Below are positions 9,451 through 20,624 of a stretch of DNA of 64,000 bases, piece by piece; the first letter of the stretch is position 1, and the number at the start of each line of letters is the position of its first letter. Under the pieces are notes generated by a model, which did no database searches, was not told where the DNA came from, and saw only the letters and a list, made by a program, of their open reading frames with translations. Location: NCBI RefSeq assembly GCF_024758005.1, contig NZ_CP103288.1, forward strand, positions 2,232,001 to 2,296,000, given 5' to 3'. The stretch is from Pseudarthrobacter sp. NS4. Lineage in GTDB: Bacteria; Actinomycetota; Actinomycetes; Actinomycetales; Micrococcaceae. Both the position numbers and the translations under genes were made by a program.

Positions 9451-10056
9451 GTGGTGTTCGGACGTAAAAAGGAAGCGCCTTCGGCGCAGGAATTAGTAGA
9501 CCAGCAGGCGGCAGAGGCGGCGGCGCGGCAAGGCGGCGTGGCCGGCAAAGGCGCCCCGACTCCCACCCGCAGGGCGCAGGAGGCGGCACGCAAGCGTCCG
9601 CTCGTGCCGGAGGACCGCAAAGCGTCCAAGGCTGCCGAGCGCCAGGCCATCCAGGATCAGCGGCAAAAGATGCGCCAGGCGCTGGACACGGGTGACGAAA
9701 AGTTCCTGCCCCTGCGGGACAAGGGTCCCCAGAAGCGCTTCGCGCGCGATTATGTGGACGCCCGCTTCAGCCTGGGTGAGTACCTGATGTTCGGCGCGCT
9801 CGTCTTTGTCCTGGTGTCCCTGATGGTGCCGGCTTCCAGCGAACTGATGATTTATGTCCTGGGCGGATTCTGGGTGATGTTCCTGGCCGTTTTCGTGGAC
9901 GTGTTCATCCTCTCGCGTAAGCTCCGCAGGCGGCTGACCGAAAAGTTTGGCGAGGTGGAACGCGGCACCGTCTGGTACGGCTCCATGCGCTCGCTCCAAT
10001 TCCGCAAGCTGCGGTTGCCCAAGCCACAGGTCAAGCGCGGCCAGTACCCGGCCTGA
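9451..10056 (+). CDS. DUF3043 domain membrane protein
   Basis: A 201-residue actinobacterial protein of unknown function. A charged Ala/Lys/Arg-rich N-terminal region of about 115 residues contains the FLPLRDKGPQKRFARDYVD signature of DUF3043. Two membrane helices follow (around YLMFGALVFVLVSLMV and the MIYVLGGFWVMFLAV segment) and then a basic tail. Start GTG 9451 is chosen because AAGG lies about 9 bases upstream; the frame is open further upstream over the M20 5' end. Confidence 0.88.
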   Translation: MVFGRKKEAPSAQELVDQQAAEAAARQGGVAGKGAPTPTRRAQEAARKRPLVPEDRKASKAAERQAIQDQRQKMRQALDTGDEKFLPLRDKGPQKRFARDYVDARFSLGEYLMFGALVFVLVSLMVPASSELMIYVLGGFWVMFLAVFVDVFILSRKLRRRLTEKFGEVERGTVWYGSMRSLQFRKLRLPKPQVKRGQYPA

Positions 10057-10088
10057 CCAGGCCGTCGCCAGTTATCGAGAGCATTGGC

Positions 10089-10128
10089 ACGACCAGCCCC
10101 GGCGGGATCACCCGCCGGGGCTGGTCGT
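10089..10128. terminator. Bidirectional terminator between DUF3043 gene and pyrD
   Basis: Perfect 18-bp stem (10089-10106 and 10111-10128) around an ATCA loop, between two convergent genes. It ends directly at the pyrD stop codon. Confidence 0.85.
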
Positions 10129-11217
10129 TTAAGAAGCCTGGCTGACCCGGGCCCTTGCCTTTTTCGCCAGCTGCCGGTTGATCCGGGCTGCCCAGAACGG
10201 TCCCTCATAGAGGAAAGCTGTGTAGCCCTGCACCAGGGTTGCACCGGCATCGAGCCTGTCCTGGACATCCTGCGCGGTTTCCACGCCACCCACAGCCACC
10301 AGAGTCAGGGCGCCCTCGGTTGCATCCTTGAGGCGGCGCAGAACTTCCAGGGAACGCTGCTTCAGGGGCGCGCCGGACAACCCTCCGGCCCCGCACGCTT
10401 CCACCTGCTCAGCCGGGGACGTGAGCCCGGTCCTGGAAATGGTGGTGTTGGTGGCGATAATGCCGTCCAGTTTGAGGTCGAGGGCAAGGCGGGCGACGTC
10501 GTCGATGTCCTCGTCGCTCAGGTCTGGCGCGATCTTCACCAGCAGCGGCACATGGCGCCCCGCTGCCCGGTCAGCCTCCTCACCCACCGCAGTGAGCAAA
10601 GGCCGAAGGGTTTCCACGTCCTGCAGCAACCGCAGTCCGGGAGTGTTCGGGGAGCTGACGTTGACCACCAGGTAATCGGCGGCGGGTGCGAGGCTGCGGG
10701 CGCTGACCAGATAGTCATCGACCGCATCGGCGAGTTCCACCACCTTGGTTTTGCCGATGTTGACGCCGATCACCGGCCGGAGGGCCGGGTGGCGGCGCTG
10801 AAGCGCAGCCCGGGCTGCCTTGAGCCGGGGGGCCAGGGCGGCGGCGCCGTCGTTGTTGAACCCCATCCGGTTAATCACCGCACGGTCCTGGACCAGGCGG
10901 AAGAGCCGTGGCTTTTCATTTCCCGGCTGGGCCTGGCCGGTAATGGTTCCTACCTCCACATGTCCGAAGCCGAGCTCGGTGAGGGCCTCGATGCCGTGGC
11001 CTTCCTTGTCAAAACCGGCCGCAAGCCCAAAAGGCGAGGGGAAGGTAAGGCCAAAGGCAGTCGTCTGCAGGGATGGCGCGGGTGCCATGACCTTCTGGAG
11101 GATCCTCCCGGCGCCGGAGCTATGCGCAAGCCGAATGCCCCTGAATCCGATTTTGTGGGCGCGCTCGGCGTCCATCCATGAAAAAGCCAGCCTGAAGAAA
11201 GTGGGGTAAACGCGCAT
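10129..11217 (-). CDS. pyrD: Dihydroorotate dehydrogenase (quinone), class 2
   Basis: Oxidises dihydroorotate to orotate with quinone as acceptor, step four of UMP synthesis. The 362-residue protein has the class 2 N-terminal membrane-associating helix ([15 protein letters not shown]) and FMN motifs [11 protein letters not shown] and INRMGFNN. The catalytic serine lies in [10 protein letters not shown], with Lys in LVKIAPDLS and the C-terminal VGGVETAQD phosphate loop. It is separate from the pyr operon at 56-64 kb. Confidence 0.96.
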   Translation of the reverse strand: MRVYPTFFRLAFSWMDAERAHKIGFRGIRLAHSSGAGRILQKVMAPAPSLQTTAFGLTFPSPFGLAAGFDKEGHGIEALTELGFGHVEVGTITGQAQPGNEKPRLFRLVQDRAVINRMGFNNDGAAALAPRLKAARAALQRRHPALRPVIGVNIGKTKVVELADAVDDYLVSARSLAPAADYLVVNVSSPNTPGLRLLQDVETLRPLLTAVGEEADRAAGRHVPLLVKIAPDLSDEDIDDVARLALDLKLDGIIATNTTISRTGLTSPAEQVEACGAGGLSGAPLKQRSLEVLRRLKDATEGALTLVAVGGVETAQDVQDRLDAGATLVQGYTAFLYEGPFWAARINRQLAKKARARVSQAS

Positions 11218-11291
11218 GCCTCTAGTTTTCCGCCTCGGACGGCGCAGACCAAACGGCGCAGTCCGTGGGGACGTCGGAATAACATGAGTTC

Positions 11292-12272
11292 ATGGAATGG
11301 CAGCGGGACATCCTGGGCGAAGAATTCGAATCCCACGCTTTCCTGGCCGCCGGCCCGGACGGTGTGGAACGCACGGCCACGCTGGTCCGTTTCCGCCCGG
11401 CGACACGTAACGCAACGCCTTCGCCGGACCGCCGCAGGGCTGTCCTTTTCCTGCACGGCTGGAGCGACTATTTCTTCAACGTTGACCTGGCGCGTTTCTG
11501 GTCTTCTGCGGGATACGACTTTTATGCCCTGGACATGCATAACCACGGCCGGAGCCTCCGTCCCGATTTCCCCGGCGGGTACGTCTCCGACCTTGCGGAT
11601 TATGACGCGGAAATTGAACAGGCCTGCCGCTTGATCAGCAGGGAGAGTGCACCTGCCCCGCTGACCCTGATGGGGCATTCGACAGGCGGACTCGTGGCGG
11701 CGCTCTGGGCCAGCAGGCACCCGGGGGCCGTGTCGCAGCTGATCCTCAACAGTCCATGGCTGGACATGCACGGAAGCACGCTGGTTCGGCGCGCTGCCTC
11801 AAGCATGGTGGCACCGGTGGCGCGGTTCCGTCCCGAGGCAGTGCTGCGGCTTCCGGAGCGGGGCTTCTATTGGCGGACCATCAGCAGTGCGGCGGACGGG
11901 GAATGGGCCCTGGATGAACGGTACCGCCCGCCCATGGCCTTTCCGGTACGGGCCGGGTGGCTGAACGCGGTCCTCGCTGGCCACGCGCGCGTGGCACGCG
12001 GCCTTAACATCGAGGTGCCCATCCTGGTCCTGCTGTCCGGCGGAAGCGCCAACGGGCTTTTCTGGTCCGAGGAGATGCGGCGCACCGATGCCGTCCTGGA
12101 CGTGAGCGTCATTGGCGCGCGGGCGCTCACCCTTGGCCGCACAGTGACCGTCGAACGGATCGACGGCGCCCTGCACGATGTGTTCCTCTCCCCCGCCGGC
12201 GTGCGCGCGGACGCATACGCCCGGCTGGCCCGCTGGCTGAAGGCCTACGGGGACCAGCTGGACAAGCCCTGA
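11292..12272 (+). CDS. Alpha/beta hydrolase (serine aminopeptidase S33 / lysophospholipase-like)
   Basis: A 326-residue hydrolase. The nucleophile elbow is GHSTGG (Ser130), preceded by the HGWSDY oxyanion strand and the DMHNHGRS segment typical of the monoglyceride-lipase-like group. A C-terminal His candidate is in GALHDVFLSP. No signal peptide is visible. It is divergent from pyrD and convergent with uppS, with one base between the stops. Substrate unknown. Confidence 0.85.
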   Translation: MEWQRDILGEEFESHAFLAAGPDGVERTATLVRFRPATRNATPSPDRRRAVLFLHGWSDYFFNVDLARFWSSAGYDFYALDMHNHGRSLRPDFPGGYVSDLADYDAEIEQACRLISRESAPAPLTLMGHSTGGLVAALWASRHPGAVSQLILNSPWLDMHGSTLVRRAASSMVAPVARFRPEAVLRLPERGFYWRTISSAADGEWALDERYRPPMAFPVRAGWLNAVLAGHARVARGLNIEVPILVLLSGGSANGLFWSEEMRRTDAVLDVSVIGARALTLGRTVTVERIDGALHDVFLSPAGVRADAYARLARWLKAYGDQLDKP

Positions 12273-12273
12273 G

Positions 12274-13128
12274 CTAGGAAGAAGTGACCGGGCTTTCCCT
12301 GACCTTCTCAGCCGGTTTTGCTGCATCCACGGCGCCACCGTACCTGCGGTCCCGCTGGGCGTACTCTTCCACGGCCGCCCACAGCGTACGGCGGTCCACA
12401 TCAGGCCATAGCGTATCCATGAACACGAACTCTGCGTATGCGGACTGCCAGAGAAGGAAGTTGGACAGCCGCTGCTCCCCCGAGCTGCGAAGAAACAGGT
12501 CCACGTCGGGAAGGTCCGGTTCGTCCAAATACTTCTGGATGGTCCGCTCGGTGATGGCCCCCGGCTTCAGCCTTCCGGCGGCGACCTCGGCGGCAATGGC
12601 GGACACGGCGTCGGTGATTTCCGCGCGCCCGCCGTAGTTAACACACATGGTCAACGTACAGGTGCTGTTGCCGGCGGTGAACTCCTCGGCCTCTTCGAGC
12701 TCCCGGATGACGGACCCCCAGAGCCTGGGCCGCCTCCCGGACCAGCGGACGCGGACTCCCCATTCGTCGAGCTGGTTCCGCTGACGACGAAGCACATCCT
12801 TGTTAAATCCCATCAGGAAGCGGACCTCCTCGGGTGACCGCCGCCAGTTTTCGGTGGAGAAGGCGTAGACGCTGACGTACTCGATGCCGAGTTCGATTGC
12901 CCCTGCCATCACGTCCAGCAGCGCGGGTTCACCGGCCTTGTGGCCCTCAATCCGCGGCAGCCCGCGCTGGTTGGCCCAGCGCCCGTTGCCGTCCATCACG
13001 ATGGCCACGTGGCGGGGAATGAACTCCGGCGGAATGGACGGCGCCACGGCTCCGGACGGATGCCGGTAGGGGGCCACCACAGGATGGGTCCGCCTGCGGG
13101 AGGTATTGTTCTTTTTTCCCAGGGCCAC
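12274..13128 (-). CDS. uppS: Isoprenyl transferase (cis-prenyl diphosphate synthase)
   Basis: Condenses isopentenyl diphosphate to make the polyprenyl lipid carrier for cell-wall synthesis. The 284-residue protein has the catalytic MDGNGRWA motif (Asp46), the [10 protein letters not shown] segment, and the C-terminal [19 protein letters not shown] region binding diphosphate. The N-terminal 35 residues are a basic extension. It begins 3 bases after the recO stop, so recO-uppS is probably co-transcribed. Confidence 0.95.
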   Translation of the reverse strand: MALGKKNNTSRRRTHPVVAPYRHPSGAVAPSIPPEFIPRHVAIVMDGNGRWANQRGLPRIEGHKAGEPALLDVMAGAIELGIEYVSVYAFSTENWRRSPEEVRFLMGFNKDVLRRQRNQLDEWGVRVRWSGRRPRLWGSVIRELEEAEEFTAGNSTCTLTMCVNYGGRAEITDAVSAIAAEVAAGRLKPGAITERTIQKYLDEPDLPDVDLFLRSSGEQRLSNFLLWQSAYAEFVFMDTLWPDVDRRTLWAAVEEYAQRDRRYGGAVDAAKPAEKVRESPVTSS

Positions 13129-13130
13129 TA

Positions 13131-13883
13131 TCAGCTACGCTCCACATGCTTGAGGGATTTGAGGACTCGTTCGAGGTGCCATTGCAGGTAAGCCGCCACC
13201 AGGCCTGCGGCCTCCCTGCGGTGGACAGGCAGGGATCCGTCCGCGGTGGCCCAGTCGCCTGTGAGCAGGGCTGCCAGCAGGACGACAGTTTCAGGGGCGG
13301 GGGCCGGGGATCCCGGCGGACGGCACGCGCTGCAGACCATTCCGCCAAGCGGGGCGGCAAACGCAGTGTGCGGGCCCGGCAGGCCGCAGCGGGCGCAATT
13401 GGTGAAACTGGGTGCCCAGCCGCCGGTGGCCAGCGCCCGCAGCAGGTAGGAGTCAAGAATGAGGCCGGCGGCGTGTTCATCCCGGCTCAGGGCCGCCAAT
13501 GCGCCCACCAGCAGGTTGTACTGCGCGGTGCCGGATTCGCCGTCCACGTCCGTAAGCTTCTCGGCGGTTTCGGTCATGGCCGCTGCGACGGTATAACGGC
13601 CGTAGTCCGCGGCGATGCTTCCCCCATAGGCCCCTTTGGCGACGGCCTGGGTGACGATGTCCAGGGTCCGGCCGGACACCAGCTGAAGGTCTGCCACCAT
13701 GAATGGCTCCAGCCGGGCACCGAACCGGCTGCTGGTGCGGCGCACCCCTTTGGCGACGGCGCGGACCTGCCCGTGGTGCTTGGTCAGCAGCGTGATGATG
13801 CGGTCGGCCTCGCCCAGCTTGTGGGTACGGAGCACCACGGCGTCGTCCCGGTACGCCCGGGAAGCAAAAGACTGTTCGACCAC
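13131..13883 (-). CDS. recO: DNA repair protein RecO
   Basis: Mediates RecA loading and strand annealing in recombinational repair. The 250-residue protein has an N-terminal OB-fold beginning [20 protein letters not shown] and a C-terminal helical domain. A zinc-binding set is seen as CARCG followed by CSAC. It lies upstream of uppS on the same strand, an arrangement familiar in actinobacteria. Confidence 0.94.
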   Translation of the reverse strand: MVEQSFASRAYRDDAVVLRTHKLGEADRIITLLTKHHGQVRAVAKGVRRTSSRFGARLEPFMVADLQLVSGRTLDIVTQAVAKGAYGGSIAADYGRYTVAAAMTETAEKLTDVDGESGTAQYNLLVGALAALSRDEHAAGLILDSYLLRALATGGWAPSFTNCARCGLPGPHTAFAAPLGGMVCSACRPPGSPAPAPETVVLLAALLTGDWATADGSLPVHRREAAGLVAAYLQWHLERVLKSLKHVERS

Positions 13884-13927
13884 GCTTTATCTTCCCATCC
13901 TCTCCGGGCGTCACGCTGCCGGATGCT

Positions 13928-13959
13928 GCCGTGCCGCCGGGAAGTCCCGGCGGCACGGC
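13928..13959 (-). terminator. Terminator after leuA
   Basis: Perfect 14-bp GC-rich stem (13928-13941 and 13946-13959) with a 4-base loop, just beyond the leuA stop. Confidence 0.8.
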
Positions 13960-13968
13960 CCGGAGGCA

Positions 13969-15882
<1,914 letters not shown>

Positions 15883-15959
15883 CTACCGTCCGTAACGTCC
15901 AATATGCAGACCCCGCCGGTGTTTCAGCCGGCCGCGGCCTTTCAGCAAAAGGAGTTTCA

Positions 15960-17912
15960 GTGCCCATTTCGGGGATCGACCTGTCCACCATTGATCACAC
16001 GGTCCGGCCGCAGGATGACCTGTACCAGCACGTAAACGGTGCATGGCTCAAGGCCACCGAGATTCCCGACGACCGGCCCCTCGAAGGAACGTTCACCGCA
16101 CTGCGGGACGGCTCCGAAATCGCTGTCCGCGACATCATTGAGGAAGCAGCCGCCAAGGCTGAGGCCGCCAGTGGGATCGAGCGGAAGATCGGCGGCCTGT
16201 ACAACAGCTTCATGGATGAGGCAGCCGTGGAAGCCAAAGGCATGGAACCCATTCGCCAGCGGCTCGCCGGGGTTTTCGCCACCACCTCCATCAGCGGCCT
16301 CATCTCGTTGGCCGGCCGGCTGTTCCGCTCCGACGTGGGCGGTCTTTTCTATATCTACCCGGCCCCGGACGCCGGGAATCCGGACCGTGTCCTGTTGTAC
16401 ACGGGACAGGGCGGCCTGGGACTTCCCGACGAGTCCTACTACCGTGAAGAGAAATTTGCGCCGATGGTGGCCGCGTATACGTCCCATGTGCGGACGATGC
16501 TTGCACTGGCGGATGTCCCGGATGCCGAGGCTGCAGCCGGGCGGGTTGTGGAGCTGGAAACAAAGCTGGCCTCGCACCATTGGGACAACGTCACCCTCCG
16601 GGATCCGCAGAAGACCTACAACCTGAAGAGTGCGGAAGAAGCGTCGGCGCTTTTCCCCCACCTGTCCACGTGGTTCGAGGCCGCAGGCATCGAAGCGGAC
16701 AAGCGTCAGGAAATCGTAGTGAGCACGCCCGATTTCTTCGCCGGCGCGGCGGGGCTCCTCGAGTCGGAACCGTTGTCCGTGTGGCAGGAATGGCTGGCCA
16801 TGCGGGTTATCAGTGCAGCAGCGCCTTACCTGTCCTCCGCTTTCGTGGATGCCAACTTCGCGTTCTACGGAACCACCATCAGCGGAACACCCCGGAACAA
16901 GGACCGCTGGAAGCGCGGGGTGGGCGTTGTGGAAGCGGCGCTGGGCGAGGCCGTGGGCCAGATCTACGTGGCCCGGCACTTCCCGGAGTCGCACAAGGCA
17001 CGGATGCAGTCACTGGTCGCGAACCTGATCGAGGCATACCGCCGGAGCATCACGGACGTGGGCTGGATGGGCGAGGACACCAAGGCCGAGGCCCTCCGCA
17101 AGCTTGAGGGGTTCCGGGCTAAGATCGGCTTCCCTGACGAATGGATTGACTACTCTGCGGTGGAGATAGACCCCGACGACCTGCTGGGCAACGTGGAGCG
17201 GGCCCATAACGCCGACGTCGACCGCCACCTCGACGAGGTGGGCAAGCCGGTGGACCGCAACAAGTGGCTGATGACACCGCAGACCGTCAACGCCTACTAC
17301 CACCCGATGATGAACGAGATCGTGTTTCCGGCAGCAATCCTGCAGCCCCCGTTCTTCACGGCAGACGCTGATGATGCAGTCAACTACGGCGGTATTGGCG
17401 CAGTGATTGGCCACGAGATCGGCCATGGTTTTGATGATCAGGGTTCGCAGTTCGACGGCGGCGGCGCCCTGCGGAACTGGTGGACGGATGAAGACCGCCA
17501 GGCGTTCGAGCAGCTCACCGCGAAGCTTGTGGCCCAGTACGACGCCCTGTCACCGTCTGCGGCACCGGGGCATAATGTCAACGGCCGGCTCACGCTGGGC
17601 GAAAACATTGGCGACCTGGCAGGACTGGCAATTGCGTACAAGGCGTACCGGATCAGCCTGGACGGAAAGGAACCCGAGGTCCTGGACGGGCTCACCGGGG
17701 AGCAGCGCTTCTTCGCTTCCTGGGCTGCCGGCTGGCGCCAGGTGATCCGGCAGGAGGAGGCCATCCGCAGGCTGGCCACGGATCCCCACTCCCCCAACGA
17801 GTTCAGGACAAACGCCATTGTGAAGAACCTGGACGCCTTCCACGAAGCGTTTGACGTCTCCGAGCAGGACGGCATGTGGATGCCTCCGGAAGACCGCGTC
17901 AGCATCTGGTAA
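15960..17912 (+). CDS. M13 family zinc metallopeptidase (neprilysin/PepO-like)
   Basis: A 650-residue endopeptidase beginning at GTG 15960 with AAAAGGAG 6 bases upstream. The peptidase M13 N-terminal domain starts at PQDDLYQHVNGAWL. The C-terminal catalytic domain holds HEIGH (His485-His489) and GENIGDLAG (Glu548, Asp552), and the protein ends VSIW, close to the family's typical tryptophan end. No signal peptide or membrane anchor is visible, so it is predicted cytoplasmic, unlike mammalian neprilysin. It is followed by a terminator. Confidence 0.94.
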   Translation: MPISGIDLSTIDHTVRPQDDLYQHVNGAWLKATEIPDDRPLEGTFTALRDGSEIAVRDIIEEAAAKAEAASGIERKIGGLYNSFMDEAAVEAKGMEPIRQRLAGVFATTSISGLISLAGRLFRSDVGGLFYIYPAPDAGNPDRVLLYTGQGGLGLPDESYYREEKFAPMVAAYTSHVRTMLALADVPDAEAAAGRVVELETKLASHHWDNVTLRDPQKTYNLKSAEEASALFPHLSTWFEAAGIEADKRQEIVVSTPDFFAGAAGLLESEPLSVWQEWLAMRVISAAAPYLSSAFVDANFAFYGTTISGTPRNKDRWKRGVGVVEAALGEAVGQIYVARHFPESHKARMQSLVANLIEAYRRSITDVGWMGEDTKAEALRKLEGFRAKIGFPDEWIDYSAVEIDPDDLLGNVERAHNADVDRHLDEVGKPVDRNKWLMTPQTVNAYYHPMMNEIVFPAAILQPPFFTADADDAVNYGGIGAVIGHEIGHGFDDQGSQFDGGGALRNWWTDEDRQAFEQLTAKLVAQYDALSPSAAPGHNVNGRLTLGENIGDLAGLAIAYKAYRISLDGKEPEVLDGLTGEQRFFASWAAGWRQVIRQEEAIRRLATDPHSPNEFRTNAIVKNLDAFHEAFDVSEQDGMWMPPEDRVSIW

Positions 17913-17920
17913 GAGGACGC

Positions 17921-17952
17921 AAGGCGGGCCCACCGGTTAGTGGGCCCGCCTT
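17921..17952. terminator. Terminator between M13 peptidase and LCP gene
   Basis: 13-bp perfect stem (17921-17933 and 17940-17952) with a 6-base loop and a short downstream TTGTCCGTTTT run, between convergent genes. Confidence 0.82.
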
Positions 17953-17997
17953 GTCCGTTTTAAGCCTTTTCGAAACCCTTCCGCGGCAGCGGGACGG

Positions 17998-19566
17998 CTA
18001 ACCCTGGACGATAAGCGCCGGGTTTGCCTGTTGGCAGGAGGCATCCTTGGCTGTCTGGTTGACGATGTCATCAGGCAGCGCGGCAGGAGCCTTGTAGGTG
18101 ACTCCCGTTGTGAAGTCGGTGCCCAGAAAAACCTGCACGCCCGCGGCATTGGGGCCGGGCACTACCTGTGCTGCGGGTATCCCCAGCGCCGCGGCGACAT
18201 CCGCTGCAACGTCCGCGAAATCCGGCGCGTAGTAAACCACTGTCTGTTCCACTGCTGTGGCCTCGAACTGGGCGGCCTGGGTGAAGCCTCCCGAGATCAG
18301 GGCCTGCACGATGTCCTGGGCGCGTCCCGGAACTCCGCTTCCGTTAGCCACTGTGACGGGCTGCAGGGCTTTGTCGTACGGCGGGAGCGGAGGCGCGGTC
18401 TCGGACGGGGCTGCTGTCGGTGGTGCAGGCGATTCCGTGGGTGACGGGGAAGGTGCCGTCGGGTCCGTCAGGTCAACGTCCTTCCGGAGGGCGGCGAACA
18501 GTTGGGAACCTGCGGGTTCGGCTATCTGCAGCCTGTTCTCGTCGAGGACGGCGGGCATGGTGGGGACAGCCACGAACGCCACCTTGCTGATGTCGATGTC
18601 CTTAAGCCGGTTGCCGATAGTCAGCAGGCTGGGCACCGAGGCCAGTCCTTCATCCACGGTCAGGTTCTGGGTGACAACGTCCGCGATTTTGAGCATCTTG
18701 CCGGGGTCCGACAACGTTCCGTCGTCCTTGATCTTGCGGGTGAGGGAGGACAGGAAGCCCTGCTGGGCCTTGATCCGGCCCAAATCGCCGCCGTCGGCAA
18801 AAGCGTGCCGTGTACGCAGGAAAGCGAGGGCCATTTCACCCTGCACCGTCGAGGTGCCTGCGGGCAGCCGAAGACGCGAATCCGGATCGTAGACGGCGTC
18901 GCTGATGCACACGTCTACTCCCCCAACAGCGTTGGAGAGTTCCTTCACCGCCGTGAAATCGGCCATCATAAAGTGGTCCACTTCCATGCCAGTGAGGTTA
19001 TTGACGGTGTCCACTGCGCAGCCAATGCCGGCTTCTGCCATGGCCTCGTTGATCATCACATCCCTGCGGGCAGGATATACCTTGTTGGTTTCTTCATCCT
19101 TGCATTCTGGAATGTCAACCAGCAGGTCCCGCGGAAAGCTGATGACGCTGACGCGCTTGTTGTCCTCGGAGATGTCCATCATCATCATGACGTCAGACTT
19201 GCCGTAGCCCCTGGAATCGTCCGCGGTGCCGTATTCGGCGTTCTTCCCGTCACGTGTATCTGAGCCAAGGATCAGGATCTGCATCCGTCCGGTGGCGTCG
19301 TTCACCTCACCGTTGCCTCCGCCGGCATTCAGCGGTGCCTTGGAAATGTTGTTCTGGAGGCGGATGAACCAGAATCCGGCAAAGACGATCCCGCCTATGA
19401 TGGCCAGCGACAGGACGGCAGTGACAGCTTTCAGCCAGACCGGCATTCCACGGACGGACCCCAGATGACGGGCAGCCCCTAGGGTGCCTTCTTCCGCGTG
19501 CCTCGACACTGGTCCCCTGGCTGACGCGTCAGCTCCATTTTCCTGCATGTCGCGGCCTCGCCCCAC
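17998..19566 (-). CDS. LytR-CpsA-Psr (LCP) family protein with LytR C-terminal domain
   Basis: Predicted ligase that attaches wall polymers to peptidoglycan from lipid-linked precursors. The 522-residue protein has a cytoplasmic N-terminus, one membrane helix (about 43-68), the LCP domain (about 95-330), a Pro/Ser/Thr/Ala-rich linker (about 385-415) and a LytR_C domain (about 418-495). Catalytic and phosphate-binding residues of the family are visible: GSDTR (Asp103, Arg105), KSDVMM (Asp125) and FPRD (Arg146, Asp147). The GTG start at 19566 has AGAGGAAGG 8 bases upstream. Regulation is not evident. Confidence 0.93.
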   Translation of the reverse strand: MGRGRDMQENGADASARGPVSRHAEEGTLGAARHLGSVRGMPVWLKAVTAVLSLAIIGGIVFAGFWFIRLQNNISKAPLNAGGGNGEVNDATGRMQILILGSDTRDGKNAEYGTADDSRGYGKSDVMMMMDISEDNKRVSVISFPRDLLVDIPECKDEETNKVYPARRDVMINEAMAEAGIGCAVDTVNNLTGMEVDHFMMADFTAVKELSNAVGGVDVCISDAVYDPDSRLRLPAGTSTVQGEMALAFLRTRHAFADGGDLGRIKAQQGFLSSLTRKIKDDGTLSDPGKMLKIADVVTQNLTVDEGLASVPSLLTIGNRLKDIDISKVAFVAVPTMPAVLDENRLQIAEPAGSQLFAALRKDVDLTDPTAPSPSPTESPAPPTAAPSETAPPLPPYDKALQPVTVANGSGVPGRAQDIVQALISGGFTQAAQFEATAVEQTVVYYAPDFADVAADVAAALGIPAAQVVPGPNAAGVQVFLGTDFTTGVTYKAPAALPDDIVNQTAKDASCQQANPALIVQG

Positions 19567-19621
19567 GTGATGAACCTTCCTCTAAAATCAAAATCCGGTC
19601 CATTTTAGTGGTCCAGTCTGG

Positions 19622-19654
19622 GAAAATCCCGGGCAGCCGTCCAATGGCGCCCGG
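19622..19654 (-). terminator. Terminator after era
   Basis: Minus-strand hairpin CCGGGC...GCCCGG (19654-19649 and 19634-19629) with an inner GCC/GGC pairing, followed by GATTTTCC. It lies 11 bases after the era stop. Confidence 0.6.
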
Positions 19655-19664
19655 TGAAGCCGGG

Positions 19665-20624
19665 TCAGAAACCCAGTTTGACCAGCTGCTTTGGGTCCCG
19701 CTGCCAGTCCTTCGCCACCTTCACGTGGAGGTCCAGATAAATGCGTGTGCCCAGGAGCGCCTCGATGCCCTTGCGCGCATTCGTCCCCACTTCACGCAAC
19801 CGGCTGCCGCCCTTGCCGATAATAATTGCTTTTTGGGAGGGACGCTCCACGTAAAGGTTGACGCGGACGTCCAGAAGCGGGCTGTCCTCGGGCCTGTCCT
19901 CCCGGGGAATGATCTCTTCGACCACCACGGCGAGGGAATGGGGCAGTTCGTCACGGACGCCTTCGAGGGCGGCCTCGCGGATCAGTTCGGCGACCATGAC
20001 GGCCTCCGGCTCGTCAGTCAGTTCGCCGTCGGGATACAGCGGGGGCGACGGCGGCATGTGGCTGATCAGCACATCCGTTAGGGTTTCCACCTGGAAACCA
20101 TCGGTGGCGGATACAGGCACGATGTCCTTCCAGCCCTCTTCCCCCATCACTTCGCGGCCCAGCGCCGCGACTGCCAGGAGCTGTTCGGTGAGGGCCTGGC
20201 GGTCCACCAGGTCCGCCTTGGTGACGATGGCGATCACGGGCTTGCGTCCCACGGCAGCCAACTGGGCGGCAATGAACTTGTCACCCGGGCCGATTTTTTC
20301 GTTGGCCGGCAGGCAGAAACCGATGGCGTCCACCTCGGCAAGGGTGTCCGCCACAAGGTCATTCAGGCGCTTTCCCAGAAGGGTACGCGGCCGGTGGAGG
20401 CCCGGGGTGTCCACGAGGATCAACTGGGCGTCCTCCCGGTGCACGATTCCCCGGATGGTGTGGCGCGTGGTTTGCGGTTTGGCGGACGTAATGGCCACCT
20501 TTTTGCCTACCAGGGCGTTTGTCAGGGTGGACTTGCCCGCGTTCGGGCGCCCCACCAGGACTGAAAAACCTGCGCGGAAGCCGCCAAAGTCTTCCTCTGT
20601 TGCGGCTTTATTTTTCTTGCTCAC
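19665..20624 (-). CDS. era: GTPase Era
   Basis: Ribosome-assembly GTPase that binds the 3' end of 16S rRNA. It has 319 residues from GTG 20624, chosen because GGGAG lies 7 bases upstream; the frame is open further upstream inside the CorC-like gene. The P-loop is GRPNAGKST (25-33), with switch II DTPGLHRP and NKxD-like TKAD. The C-terminal KH domain contains IIIGKGGSRLREVG. It overlaps the upstream gene by 17 bases and closes the phoH-ybeY-corC-era operon. Confidence 0.96.
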   Translation of the reverse strand: MSKKNKAATEEDFGGFRAGFSVLVGRPNAGKSTLTNALVGKKVAITSAKPQTTRHTIRGIVHREDAQLILVDTPGLHRPRTLLGKRLNDLVADTLAEVDAIGFCLPANEKIGPGDKFIAAQLAAVGRKPVIAIVTKADLVDRQALTEQLLAVAALGREVMGEEGWKDIVPVSATDGFQVETLTDVLISHMPPSPPLYPDGELTDEPEAVMVAELIREAALEGVRDELPHSLAVVVEEIIPREDRPEDSPLLDVRVNLYVERPSQKAIIIGKGGSRLREVGTNARKGIEALLGTRIYLDLHVKVAKDWQRDPKQLVKLGF